64,000 bases of DNA, taken from contig JBFWNG010000004.1 of NCBI GenBank assembly GCA_050251195.1, positions 186,001 to 250,000 of the forward strand, read 5' to 3'. Below, one piece after another: positions 35,101 through 43,218 of this stretch. The notes beneath the pieces are model-generated. The model was not told the DNA's origin, searched no databases, and saw only the letters and a program-made list of their open reading frames with translations. The stretch's first letter is position 1. The number at the start of each line of letters is the position of its first letter. Position numbers and translations under genes: made by a program. The DNA is from JBFWNG01 sp050251195 (GTDB lineage Bacteria > Bdellovibrionota_B > Oligoflexia > Oligoflexales > Oligoflexaceae).

Positions 35101-35961
35101 ATGGACATAAACATGAATAGAGTGCTTCATCTTATATTTAACATATTGTTATTATGCGTTTCTAGCAAAACCCTGGGCGGCTTCGTTCCGGAAAATGACC
35201 TTTTTATCTTTGATGCCCCCCAACAGGCCAATTTAGACGAGACAAAATTTAACGAGCTCCTAACCGAGGTTCAGACAGCCTATCAGCCTGTGATCCGCAA
35301 GTTGGGAGGTCGGCTCAGGATTGTGGGAATATGGGATAGTCCTGAGGTTAACGCCCACGCCACTCGAGATAAGGTGTATTGGTATGTGCGGGTGTTGGGA
35401 GGATTAGCGCGTCGGCCTGAGATTAGTCCTGATGCCATGTCTCTCATCGTTTGTCATGAAGTTGGTCATCACATCGCAGGATGGCCTTTCTATCCAGGGC
35501 GCTGGGCGGCGGCTGAGGGACAGGCTGATTATTTCTCAACGCAGGCTTGCGCGAAGGTCCTTTGGAGGGAAAAGCTCTCTGAAAATCTTCTCTTTCGCTC
35601 CATTGTTTCGGAAAAGGTGAGAAGGACTTGTGATGGACTCCATAAGAACGCGAGTGAGCAGGATCTCTGCTATAGAATGCTGTGGGCAAGCAAAGCGGTT
35701 GGAGAGTTTTTGGCGTTTTTCGAAGGTACCAACGTCGATTTTGAGACCGCCGACACCAGCACCGTCGATTATACCTTGTATACTCATCCTTCGGCGCAAT
35801 GTCGCTTCGATACGTTGGTCGCTGGGGCGCTCTGCATGAAGGCATTTCCCCAGGATTCGATCCCATCGGGGGCTGCGAGCGCTAAAGCCAGTTCATGTTC
35901 CCGATCTGAGGGATACGACGTGGGCTATCGACCTCGCTGCTGGTTTGGCCCAAGTTTCTGA
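35101..35961 (+). CDS. Secreted HEVGHH metalloprotease-like protein
   Basis: A signal peptide (residues 6-26) is followed by a zincin-like domain: MSLIVCHEVGHHIAGWP provides HExxH, and AAEGQADYFSTQAC provides a downstream Glu/Asp as in M48-type peptidases. Several Cys residues (in FSTQAC, RRTCDG, LCYRM and ARCRFD-type positions) suggest disulfides. The C-terminus after residue 250 is low-complexity. The start is ATG 35101 or 35113. It is divergent from the CHASE2 pair, which suggests possible coregulation, and it overlaps the convergent serpin gene by 37 bp. Confidence 0.72.
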   Translation: MDINMNRVLHLIFNILLLCVSSKTLGGFVPENDLFIFDAPQQANLDETKFNELLTEVQTAYQPVIRKLGGRLRIVGIWDSPEVNAHATRDKVYWYVRVLGGLARRPEISPDAMSLIVCHEVGHHIAGWPFYPGRWAAAEGQADYFSTQACAKVLWREKLSENLLFRSIVSEKVRRTCDGLHKNASEQDLCYRMLWASKAVGEFLAFFEGTNVDFETADTSTVDYTLYTHPSAQCRFDTLVAGALCMKAFPQDSIPSGAASAKASSCSRSEGYDVGYRPRCWFGPSF

Positions 35962-37187
35962 ACGACGAACGATTCGACAGTTTTCTGACGTCCCATGAAA
36001 ATGATCGAATTTGTCGGACCGTGCACGAGAAAATATAAGAATGGCCGATTGACTTTGACGTCCAAGGCTCCGTTGTCGATTTGGGTGGTGTCTTCGGTGC
36101 CATCGTCGTGCGTGCCTCCCTCCGCAACGCGAAATATCGATTTATGAAACAATGCAGTTAATGCGACCGGTTCCGCCGTCATGGAAGAATAGTCTGCAGT
36201 TTCCTCGAATATGCTTCCGAGGTCCATCGAAACGAGCAGGTCTCGAAAGTCGATGGTGGTGACGCTTTGCCACTTTGGCAGGCTCAGAGAAAGTAATGTT
36301 GGCTCGACCTTCTCAAGCTCGGATAACGTTTCTTCAAAGGTTGTTTGCGAAATGCTTTGTTCTAATGCAGCGAGAGTTCCATTCGGTATCGCTATCACGA
36401 GAGAGTAGTCTCCTTCATCCGATCCAAATTGCAGGCTCAATATCGTGGCGTCGAGAGAGCCGCTTTCGAGGTAGGGAACTTCGATGGTTTGCGACATGAA
36501 GGTGGCATTTCCCAAGGGGTTGGACGATTCATCATAAAACGTGTCCTCCTCCGTCAGACTAGCGTTAAACTTTTGAGTCCAGGAACCGTCGAAGAACGTG
36601 CCGCTTGCGCCAATGAACTTACTATCCTCGTCGAGAGAGCCTGGCGCCAGCACGTTCTCAATATTGGCGTTCGTGGTCGAGTCAATCCATACGTTAATTT
36701 CGTTGATTAAGGATTCGCTTGGCGCGAATGAGGTATGTCGCAAACTTGTCAGGTACGGTTTTAATGTTGGAACGTCTGCGCTGAGGGGGAGTTCTTCGTT
36801 CAGCCAAAATCCGTTTGCGGCGTAGAGGTTGGTCGAAGTATTGGATTGAAGCAGTCCGGTCCAATGATGGAACCTTGTTGCCGCAGGAGTGGAGGTTGCC
36901 GCGTCGTCAATGAGGTCGGCAATCAAAGACTTTTGATCTTCGCCGCTTAACTCGTAGAGTGACCCCAGGATAAGCTCCATACTCAGAGGACATATATTTA
37001 TGTCTGGGCTTTGCTCTGACACAGCCTCATACATCCGCAAGGCCATCTCGTTGTTGGCGGTGCTCTGGACTTTAGCGATTTCCGCGTCAAATCTCGGGCC
37101 CGTACCGCCTTGGGATCCGCAAGCTATTGTAAAGAAAGTAATAAATGCCGTATAGGCCAGTGGGGCAGTGAGTCGTTTGGAATTCAT
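35925..37187 (-). CDS. Lipoprotein serpin with atypical hinge
   Basis: The lipobox TIACG places Cys23 as the lipidated residue. The serpin fold is clear: NICPLSMELILGSL, NGFWLNEELP, GTFFDGSWTQKF (shutter and breach), LSLPKW, and NRPFLYFLVHGPTNSIIFMGR at the end. The reactive-loop hinge (356-368) reads EGGTHDDGTEDTT; inhibitory serpins carry a run of small residues here, so Asp361 and Asp362 should hinder loop insertion. It may be non-inhibitory, use an unusual mechanism, or bind rather than trap a protease. Length 420 aa. Its 3' end overlaps the convergent metalloprotease-like gene. Confidence 0.88.
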   Translation of the reverse strand: MNSKRLTAPLAYTAFITFFTIACGSQGGTGPRFDAEIAKVQSTANNEMALRMYEAVSEQSPDINICPLSMELILGSLYELSGEDQKSLIADLIDDAATSTPAATRFHHWTGLLQSNTSTNLYAANGFWLNEELPLSADVPTLKPYLTSLRHTSFAPSESLINEINVWIDSTTNANIENVLAPGSLDEDSKFIGASGTFFDGSWTQKFNASLTEEDTFYDESSNPLGNATFMSQTIEVPYLESGSLDATILSLQFGSDEGDYSLVIAIPNGTLAALEQSISQTTFEETLSELEKVEPTLLSLSLPKWQSVTTIDFRDLLVSMDLGSIFEETADYSSMTAEPVALTALFHKSIFRVAEGGTHDDGTEDTTQIDNGALDVKVNRPFLYFLVHGPTNSIIFMGRQKTVESFVVQKLGPNQQRGR

Positions 37188-37379
37188 AGTCTTATAAGTC
37201 CAAGTTGGAATTGATCATTTTTACCACTAAAGAAAATCGTAATTATGCCGAAAAACAAAAATAACACTAGTGGGTTCCAAATTAAATTAATTTTATTTTC
37301 GTCGCATCCGGGGCTGGAGATTTTATGAAATGCGCGCTCGTGGTAAAATTAGGTATTACCCAAACAAAAGAGCTAGAAA

Positions 37380-38594
37380 ATGCGTAAAACAAGTTTGTTA
37401 CTTTGTTTGTTTTTACTGGTGTCACTAAGCTGTAAGAACAAGAAAGAAAGAATGACGATGAGCGCAGCAAAATCGCAGGCGGTCGAGTCAGCGGGAGTCG
37501 TCTTTGGCTTTGATACGAATTGCGCGGGAACACGAGAGCAGGAGTACATTCTTAAGAAAGTAATATCGAAACAGACGATTAAGCTCGAAGAAGACGTGGA
37601 CACAGAGGATGAAACTCTTAAGCAAGTCGATCTCAAAACCCCTGCAGAACCTCTTAAAACAACCTGGAAACTCGAGAAAGACGCCTACGACATCGCCGTG
37701 AGTTTTGATGCGATTGCGAAAAGCAAGGGTACTCCTAAGTGGGGATACGATGCCCTAACGGGTAAAATTGCTTTTACGCCCGGGCCGTATTACGGCGGTA
37801 AGGTGACTGTCAGATATTCTGTAAAAGGCATTGTGAGCAAGTACAAGGCTGACGGTCCCAAAGGCGCTAAATTGACGGCGGTATACAAGGGAGACGAGAT
37901 AGATGTCGACTGGGACGACAAGAAGATAGACATCGACAGAGACGATGACATGAAACCCGGCGAGACTGTGGAAATAACCTACGAGTCTGCCACCAAGGAC
38001 CCTATCGACCTGAAGGGCTACGTGGACGGTACCGTAAAGATTCTGAAAATGCCTAAGACCTGCAAGGAAGAAAACTTTACAATCGAGGACGGCGGCCTTG
38101 TGGTAGGTTGCGACTTTAAGGATGGGGACAACCTCAAGATTTCGTACGCCTCCAATGTTTTCGATAGCGCCACCATTCCTCAAGTGTATGACGGCTCAGG
38201 CGGAACTTGGACTGTGAACGTCAGCGGCCTTGACATTACAAACTTCAAGCAAGAAGGCAATAAATTCACATTTGATCCGCCCATCAAATCAGGATCTCCT
38301 CTTAAAATAACTTTTAAACCGAAGGAAGGAACGTCCACATCCATTCATGGTGCCGAAGCTCTATGCAGCGACGGAACGCCGGCGAGCGAAAAACAAGCTA
38401 TCCCAGAAAAAAAGACAGAACCGGAAGAGAAGGATGAGGAAACAAAGACTGAAGAGAAGGACGACGACGATAAAGCCGATGAAGATGACAAGGATGACGA
38501 TAAAGACGATGATAAGGACGATGATAAGGACGATGATAAGGACGACGAGGACGACAAAGACGACGACGACGATAAGGACGAAGACGACAAATAA
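37380..38594 (+). CDS. Lipoprotein with acidic Asp/Lys tail, paralogue A
   Basis: The lipobox LVSLSC is at residues 13-18. The body (about 35-335) is beta-rich with repeated motifs of the type GKIAFTPGPYYGGKVTVRYS and NKFTFDPPIKSGSPLKITFKP, suggesting tandem Ig-like modules. The tail, from about residue 337, is almost only Asp, Lys and Glu (DDDK units). The body aligns along its whole length with the next gene (LEEDVDTEDETLKQ / LEEDIDEETKKFSQ; KYKADGP in both; IPQVYD / ISQVYD), so the two are tandem duplicates. The tail may bind cations or cationic surfaces. Function unknown. Confidence 0.8.
   Translation: MRKTSLLLCLFLLVSLSCKNKKERMTMSAAKSQAVESAGVVFGFDTNCAGTREQEYILKKVISKQTIKLEEDVDTEDETLKQVDLKTPAEPLKTTWKLEKDAYDIAVSFDAIAKSKGTPKWGYDALTGKIAFTPGPYYGGKVTVRYSVKGIVSKYKADGPKGAKLTAVYKGDEIDVDWDDKKIDIDRDDDMKPGETVEITYESATKDPIDLKGYVDGTVKILKMPKTCKEENFTIEDGGLVVGCDFKDGDNLKISYASNVFDSATIPQVYDGSGGTWTVNVSGLDITNFKQEGNKFTFDPPIKSGSPLKITFKPKEGTSTSIHGAEALCSDGTPASEKQAIPEKKTEPEEKDEETKTEEKDDDDKADEDDKDDDKDDDKDDDKDDDKDDEDDKDDDDDKDEDDK
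38456..38594 (+). repeat. Low-complexity GAC/GAT/AAG tail repeat
   Basis: Degenerate 12-bp units encoding DDDK at the 3' end of the preceding gene; the reverse strand reads as a Ser-rich or Arg-rich open frame that is only a shadow. Confidence 0.9.
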
Positions 38595-38612
38595 CCCTTC
38601 TTGCGAGACGAT

Positions 38613-39695
38613 ATGAGACCAAAATTCCTAGCTCCTGCCGGAGTCTATTTCCTCGTGGTAAGCTGCGTTCCGGCGGTTGGCCCCAAAGCTAATAACATCA
38701 GTTCCTCTGCGGCAAACAAAAATGAGATTGTTTTCTCATTTAATACGGCGTGTCCGTCGGCGAAAGAGCTCACTATGTCAATGAGCAAAGACGGTGCAAT
38801 CCAAACAATTACTTTAGAGGAAGATATTGACGAGGAAACAAAGAAGTTCAGTCAGACTGAGAACCTGGCAGCCCCGTTGCAGGCAACATGGACAATGGAT
38901 AAGAACGCGACAGAGGTAACGGCTCGCATAGAAGGAAAAAACGATTACTTTGTTCCCAATCCACCGTTTACTTATGATCCCGCTACGGGAAGTATCACGT
39001 TTAGCCCACCGCCAGGATATGGGACGACGGCTAAGGTACATTACACGGTAGACCATGGTATCCAGACTAAGTACAAGGCGGACGGGCCGGAGGACGTTGA
39101 GGTCCGAGGCAAATACAACAATAAGGATATTGAGGTCGAATGGAGCGGGTCAAAAATAAAGCTAGATATCGACGAGGACGAAGCAAAAATAGGCGACAAG
39201 GTTTTAATAATCTACAAGATGCCGGAAGGGAAGCGCTACCTGACTCCTCTGCCGGGCTATGTCGAAGGAAGCATTAAACTCGTTAGTGGAGCCGAATCGT
39301 GTGATAGCAGCGATTTTACGGTGAGCAACGGAAGACTTGTTGTTGATTGCACAAAGATGAAAGACAACGAACCATTTACAGTCGGCTATAGCACCAGCAT
39401 TTTTAGTTTCGCCAAAATTTCTCAAGTCTACGATCCCGAGAACGGTAACTGGGAAGTTCTCGTCAACGACGCTCCCTTTACTGCTTTCTCCCGAAAAGGA
39501 AGCGATTTTACCTTCGAACCTGCAATCGGAGCCGGCGCTATTGTCAAAATAATCTTTCGTCCTCTAGGACCCAACCCCGGAATCCAGGGTGCAGACAACT
39601 CTTCTTGCTCGGGTGCACCGTCATCGACGGGCCAACCCCCACCCACCGGTCAAACCCAGGGACAAGGACAGCAACCGCAACCCGTCACCCCATAA
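38613..39695 (+). CDS. Lipoprotein with Pro/Gln/Gly tail, paralogue B
   Basis: ATG at 38613 (TTG at 38601 is a poorer choice) gives a signal ending FLVVSC. It is the tandem paralogue of the preceding gene with the same beta-rich modules (GSITFSPPPGYGTTAKVHYTV; DFTFEPAIGAGAIVKIIFRP) and a conserved Cys pair. The acidic tail is replaced by a short Ser/Pro/Gln/Gly tail (QPPPTGQTQGQGQQ). It begins 18 bp after its paralogue's stop. The repeat region 39726-40080 follows. Confidence 0.78.
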   Translation: MRPKFLAPAGVYFLVVSCVPAVGPKANNISSSAANKNEIVFSFNTACPSAKELTMSMSKDGAIQTITLEEDIDEETKKFSQTENLAAPLQATWTMDKNATEVTARIEGKNDYFVPNPPFTYDPATGSITFSPPPGYGTTAKVHYTVDHGIQTKYKADGPEDVEVRGKYNNKDIEVEWSGSKIKLDIDEDEAKIGDKVLIIYKMPEGKRYLTPLPGYVEGSIKLVSGAESCDSSDFTVSNGRLVVDCTKMKDNEPFTVGYSTSIFSFAKISQVYDPENGNWEVLVNDAPFTAFSRKGSDFTFEPAIGAGAIVKIIFRPLGPNPGIQGADNSSCSGAPSSTGQPPPTGQTQGQGQQPQPVTP

Positions 39696-39725
39696 CCACC
39701 GCCGACCTAACAACCACCAACATTC

Positions 39726-39812
39726 TTGGGCGTTCGACTGTCCCCACAATCAATTTTGGGACACCCACATGTCCCCAAAATCCTTTCTTGGGCGTTCGAC
39801 TGTCCCCACAAT
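39726..39812 (+). repeat. Two copies of a dispersed 20-bp repeat plus palindrome
   Basis: TTGGGCGTTCGACTGTCCCC occurs at 39726-39745 and 39788-39807, separated by an imperfect palindrome (TTTTGGGACA..TGTCCCCAAAA). The stretch 39696-40113 holds no gene: it contains these copies, an AT-rich centre (39813-39986, with GTATG/CATAC arms at 39957-39976), and inverted copies from 39987. Confidence 0.88.
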
Positions 39813-39986
39813 TCAAGGTGCAGTGCGTAAAATTGTTGGAAATTTTGGCGATCAACGGTCATACACCCTTTTTCCTTTCTGACTCCGATTCTGGAAAATG
39901 CGCAACAGTCCGAGAGAAGCCGCCAAATTTTTAGAAAACTAGCGACTGCCTAGATCGTATGAACGTTCGAACATACTGAAATTATT

Positions 39987-40080
39987 AGAATTGAAATAAG
40001 GGGACAGTCGAACGCCCAATAATTGACTAGAGTTGAAATAAGGGGACAGTCGAACGCCCAATAATTGATTTTGGGGACAG
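39987..40080 (-). repeat. Two inverted copies of the dispersed repeat in a 42-bp tandem
   Basis: The reverse complement of the 20-bp repeat lies at 40000-40019 and 40042-40061 within 42-bp units that differ at few positions (AGAATTGAAATAAG versus AGAGTTGAAATAAG before the core). A further GGGGACAG at 40073-40080 mirrors the palindrome at the left. With 39726-39812 it makes an inverted-repeat-bounded block of about 355 bp. Confidence 0.88.
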
Positions 40081-40113
40081 GTGGGTGGTTCGAAATTGGC
40101 CGGTCCGAATTGG

Positions 40114-41337
40114 TTAGGCGGCTCGGATTCTTGTTCGGAATTCGAAGTGTCGTCGGAATTGATCGATGCTTTTTTCGGTCAGTTGATCGCTGCCGATGGC
40201 GAACAATAAAACTTCTTCGCGATAGCTTCTTACATTCACATACCCTAATTCGAGCATGTTCTTTGGGGAGCTGGAGAGGGTTTTAACGAAGGCTTCCGTC
40301 ATGATGATGTTTGATCCGGGAAGGAGGTGTGACATCTTTTCTATGCGGTGTAAAAGGTCGATGTCCTGAGAGGTAGTGTCGAAGGATTTTTGCGATACGA
40401 TACCCCGTGGAGTATTTAATTGCACAGTGTGGACGTCGACCTGTGTCTCTTTAGCTAGATGGAGAGCTATACCACACTCAATGTTGACCTTACCGACTTC
40501 TGAAAGACTTCTTAGAGAAACGCGAAATTCTCTTGCCGCAGCAAGAGCGGCGTCTGCCGGATTGGTCATTATGTCGACCAAACCGAAATGCGCATATGCG
40601 GAGTCGCCAGCGTGGGACTCTCGCCAGCCGCCGTTACGAATAATCGACTCGGAAAACCTCTGTATAACGAGAGATCGGAGAGGTCGGTTTGCAATCGAAA
40701 GATCATGGATTTCGCTGCTTCCGATAATATCGAACGTGATCCCGACGATATCTTTTTTGATCGGAAATTGAATGTTCTTGTCCCGTAGCGCCCAAAGAAC
40801 AAACGGAGGAGCCCAACACTCTAGTTCTGCCCGCAACTCCTTCTCTTGCCGTGCGGTATCTTCGAGTTGCGCCTTTATTTCGTAAAGGCTTCGCGTCTTT
40901 TCCTGAAGTTCGTTTTTCTGAACTTCAAGTTCGCGGTAGAGTTTTTCCTTTTCGTTGATCGCTCTATAGAAATCGATAGCTCTCTTTAAAGATGCCTCGA
41001 TCTCACTTTGATCCCATGGCTTACGAATATAGTCAAAAACCTGAGCCTTTCGAACGGATTCAATGATCAAATCTTCGTCGGAATATCCCGTTACAATGAT
41101 TCGTACGCTCGTGGGCGACAATTTGCGCCCCAGCTCTAGGAATTCCACACCGGGCATACCGGGCATCCGTTGATCCGAGATGACAACCCATGGATTTAGC
41201 TTTGCAATATCTTGCAAAGCCTTTAACGGCGAGTCGAAGGTAAAGACCTGCCATTCGCTGGGAAGACTTGCCTCGAAGATAGTCAGGTTATGCGGCTGAT
41301 CGTCAACATATATGATAATTGGTTTCGTGTTTGTCAT
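40114..41337 (-). CDS. Response regulator with class III nucleotidyl cyclase output
   Basis: A receiver domain (1-115) has the acidic pair Asp12/Asp13, phospho-acceptor Asp55 in VISDQRMPGM, Thr83 and Lys106. A coiled coil spans about 117-172. The C-terminal class III cyclase-like domain (about 190-385) keeps two metal-binding aspartates, in ITFDIIGSS (Asp203) and HAGDSAYAHFG (Asp245). Whether the product is cAMP or cGMP cannot be read safely. It overlaps the upstream kinase gene by 4 bp (ATGA), so it is the presumed phosphorylation partner. The 20-bp repeats lie directly downstream. Confidence 0.88.
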   Translation of the reverse strand: MTNTKPIIIYVDDQPHNLTIFEASLPSEWQVFTFDSPLKALQDIAKLNPWVVISDQRMPGMPGVEFLELGRKLSPTSVRIIVTGYSDEDLIIESVRKAQVFDYIRKPWDQSEIEASLKRAIDFYRAINEKEKLYRELEVQKNELQEKTRSLYEIKAQLEDTARQEKELRAELECWAPPFVLWALRDKNIQFPIKKDIVGITFDIIGSSEIHDLSIANRPLRSLVIQRFSESIIRNGGWRESHAGDSAYAHFGLVDIMTNPADAALAAAREFRVSLRSLSEVGKVNIECGIALHLAKETQVDVHTVQLNTPRGIVSQKSFDTTSQDIDLLHRIEKMSHLLPGSNIIMTEAFVKTLSSSPKNMLELGYVNVRSYREEVLLFAIGSDQLTEKSIDQFRRHFEFRTRIRAA

Positions 41338-43205
41338 GCAGCCTCCTCAACAGTACTGTCGAAGACGGGCAGCGTGATATGGAAGCTTGTGCCTGCACCT
41401 TCCTTGGATTCAACAAGGATGTTGCCTTTATGCCTATCGATCTCCATCTTTACAATATGGAGGCCAATTCCAGTGCCAGAACCAACGGCTTTGGTGGTGA
41501 AGAACGGATCAAAGATTCTTTCCATGTCTCCAGACTTGATTCCGGTTCCTGTGTCGGCTACGGTTACTTGCAGTTTGTTGTCTCGCGTCTTTGCGCTAAT
41601 AGTAAGCTTGCCGCCCTTGGGCATGGCGTCGATCGCATTGCTGATCAAATTCATGAAAACTTGGTTGAGTCCAACGACGCTTCCATAGACCTGCGCCTTT
41701 TGCTCTATTCTTAGATCGATTTCGATATCCTTTTGCAGCTTACTGCGAATGATTGTAAGAACGCCGCCGAGTAGCTTTTCAAGCTCGACGTGATTAAATT
41801 TCGCCTGATTCATTCCAGAATAACTGCGCAGACTCTTGATGATTTCAAAAGTCAGCTGCAAGCCTTCCGTCATGACATTCAGAAGCTTTTCCGCTTTCTT
41901 TTGATCTTCAAACTCTTTACTCAACATTATTTTTCTAAGTGCCGGTAAGGCCCCGTTGACATAGTTCAACGAGTTGTTGATCTCGTGCGCTATTCCCGCG
42001 GACAGAGTTCCCAACGATGCAAGCTTAGCATTCTGGATCAATTCAGCTTGGGTGTTCTTCAGCGTCGCCATCGCTTTTTCAAGCTCGGCACTTTGGGTCT
42101 GAAGCTCTTGGGTTTTCCTATTTACTTCGATCTCAAGGTTGTGCTGTAGGTAGTCCCGTTCCTTGTAAGTCTGAATAATGGAATCATTGACGGAAAGCGC
42201 CAAGAACAAGAATCCACCCACCATCCCAATCGGGAAGAGGGGAATGGTCGCCGCGACGCCCGACACAAGCAGCATGTCGTTAATGGAGGAAATGGCGAAG
42301 AAGCCCAAGCTTAGTATCGGCAAAAGAAAACTAGAACCCCCGCTACCCTTCGTAAGAAGCGTAAACACCGCCATGCCAATCACCGCGAAGGTAAGTCCGA
42401 ACGGCAAGCTCGTCCCGAACTGTACTGCGTTGACTGAATTTCCCGCAAAAATCACCAGACAAGCAACGAGGTTGACGCTCAGATATATCCGATGCATCAA
42501 GCGGCTTATCAGATTTTGTTTGTGTATAACGTAAAAGAAAAGCGCAGCACCGATCCATAGACTGGCGTCTGAAATCTTGTGCGTCGTCAGCATATCAAAC
42601 GGGAGTCCGAAAGACGGAGCTACTGAACTTACGAAATAGAAAGCAAAGAACACACAGGCTAGTGGCAAACCAATGGCCAACGAGAGAGATACTTTTCGCC
42701 AGAAAATAAGCGCACCAAAGACAGCCATAAAAAGCAGACTGGCCCCTGCAGCAATGTGAAGGGTTTCCCCAAAGAACTTAGTTGCAGGATAGCCGTCCGT
42801 TAACCTAGGAAAGTAATGAAATCTCGCAAAGTAAAGGCTATTGGTATATGCCTTCCAAACAAGCGTTTTCCCACCCACAAAGTTCTCACACGAGAAAAGA
42901 GGTACTCCGTAGAAGGGGACTGGTTTCGCAAAGTCGGGGCTTCCGTGGGAGTTAATTTTAGATTCATCAATATAGATTTGATGTGCACCCTGTATGACGT
43001 TGGGAAATTCTATCGAGTTCTGAGGATTTTTCTGACAAGCCTCGATCATCGCTGTTGAATGAGCTTCAAACTTGTAGAGGCCACCTTCTTCAACCCAAGG
43101 CGACGTTACAGTCCACACCGCAGGATCATAGGCAGGAATCTGCTCTACCCCGAGCATGTTGCTCAGGGTCATAAGAAATCCGATTGCTATAGAGTCGAGT
43201 GTCAA
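41334..43205 (-). CDS. 7-TM sensor histidine kinase
   Basis: A non-cytoplasmic N-terminal domain (about 25-148) is followed by seven helices (about 150-338), a 7TMR-DISM-like layout. A coiled coil (350-395) leads to the H-box LSAGIAHEINNSLNYV (His407). The ATPase is intact: FMNLISNAIDAM, VADTGTGI, IFDPFFTTK and GTGIGLHIV. It starts 13 bp after the PilZ-oxoamine synthase gene and overlaps the receiver-cyclase gene by 4 bp, giving a synthase-kinase-regulator operon. The ligand is unknown; the adjacent synthase makes a lipid-derived ligand an attractive guess. Confidence 0.9.
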   Translation of the reverse strand: MTLDSIAIGFLMTLSNMLGVEQIPAYDPAVWTVTSPWVEEGGLYKFEAHSTAMIEACQKNPQNSIEFPNVIQGAHQIYIDESKINSHGSPDFAKPVPFYGVPLFSCENFVGGKTLVWKAYTNSLYFARFHYFPRLTDGYPATKFFGETLHIAAGASLLFMAVFGALIFWRKVSLSLAIGLPLACVFFAFYFVSSVAPSFGLPFDMLTTHKISDASLWIGAALFFYVIHKQNLISRLMHRIYLSVNLVACLVIFAGNSVNAVQFGTSLPFGLTFAVIGMAVFTLLTKGSGGSSFLLPILSLGFFAISSINDMLLVSGVAATIPLFPIGMVGGFLFLALSVNDSIIQTYKERDYLQHNLEIEVNRKTQELQTQSAELEKAMATLKNTQAELIQNAKLASLGTLSAGIAHEINNSLNYVNGALPALRKIMLSKEFEDQKKAEKLLNVMTEGLQLTFEIIKSLRSYSGMNQAKFNHVELEKLLGGVLTIIRSKLQKDIEIDLRIEQKAQVYGSVVGLNQVFMNLISNAIDAMPKGGKLTISAKTRDNKLQVTVADTGTGIKSGDMERIFDPFFTTKAVGSGTGIGLHIVKMEIDRHKGNILVESKEGAGTSFHITLPVFDSTVEEAA

Positions 43206-43218
43206 AGTTAATTCCTGT

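Noticed and set aside
38345..38622. Ser-rich and Arg-rich open frames around the DDDK tail
   Set aside because: Both are artefacts of GAC/GAT/AAG repeats read in other frames.
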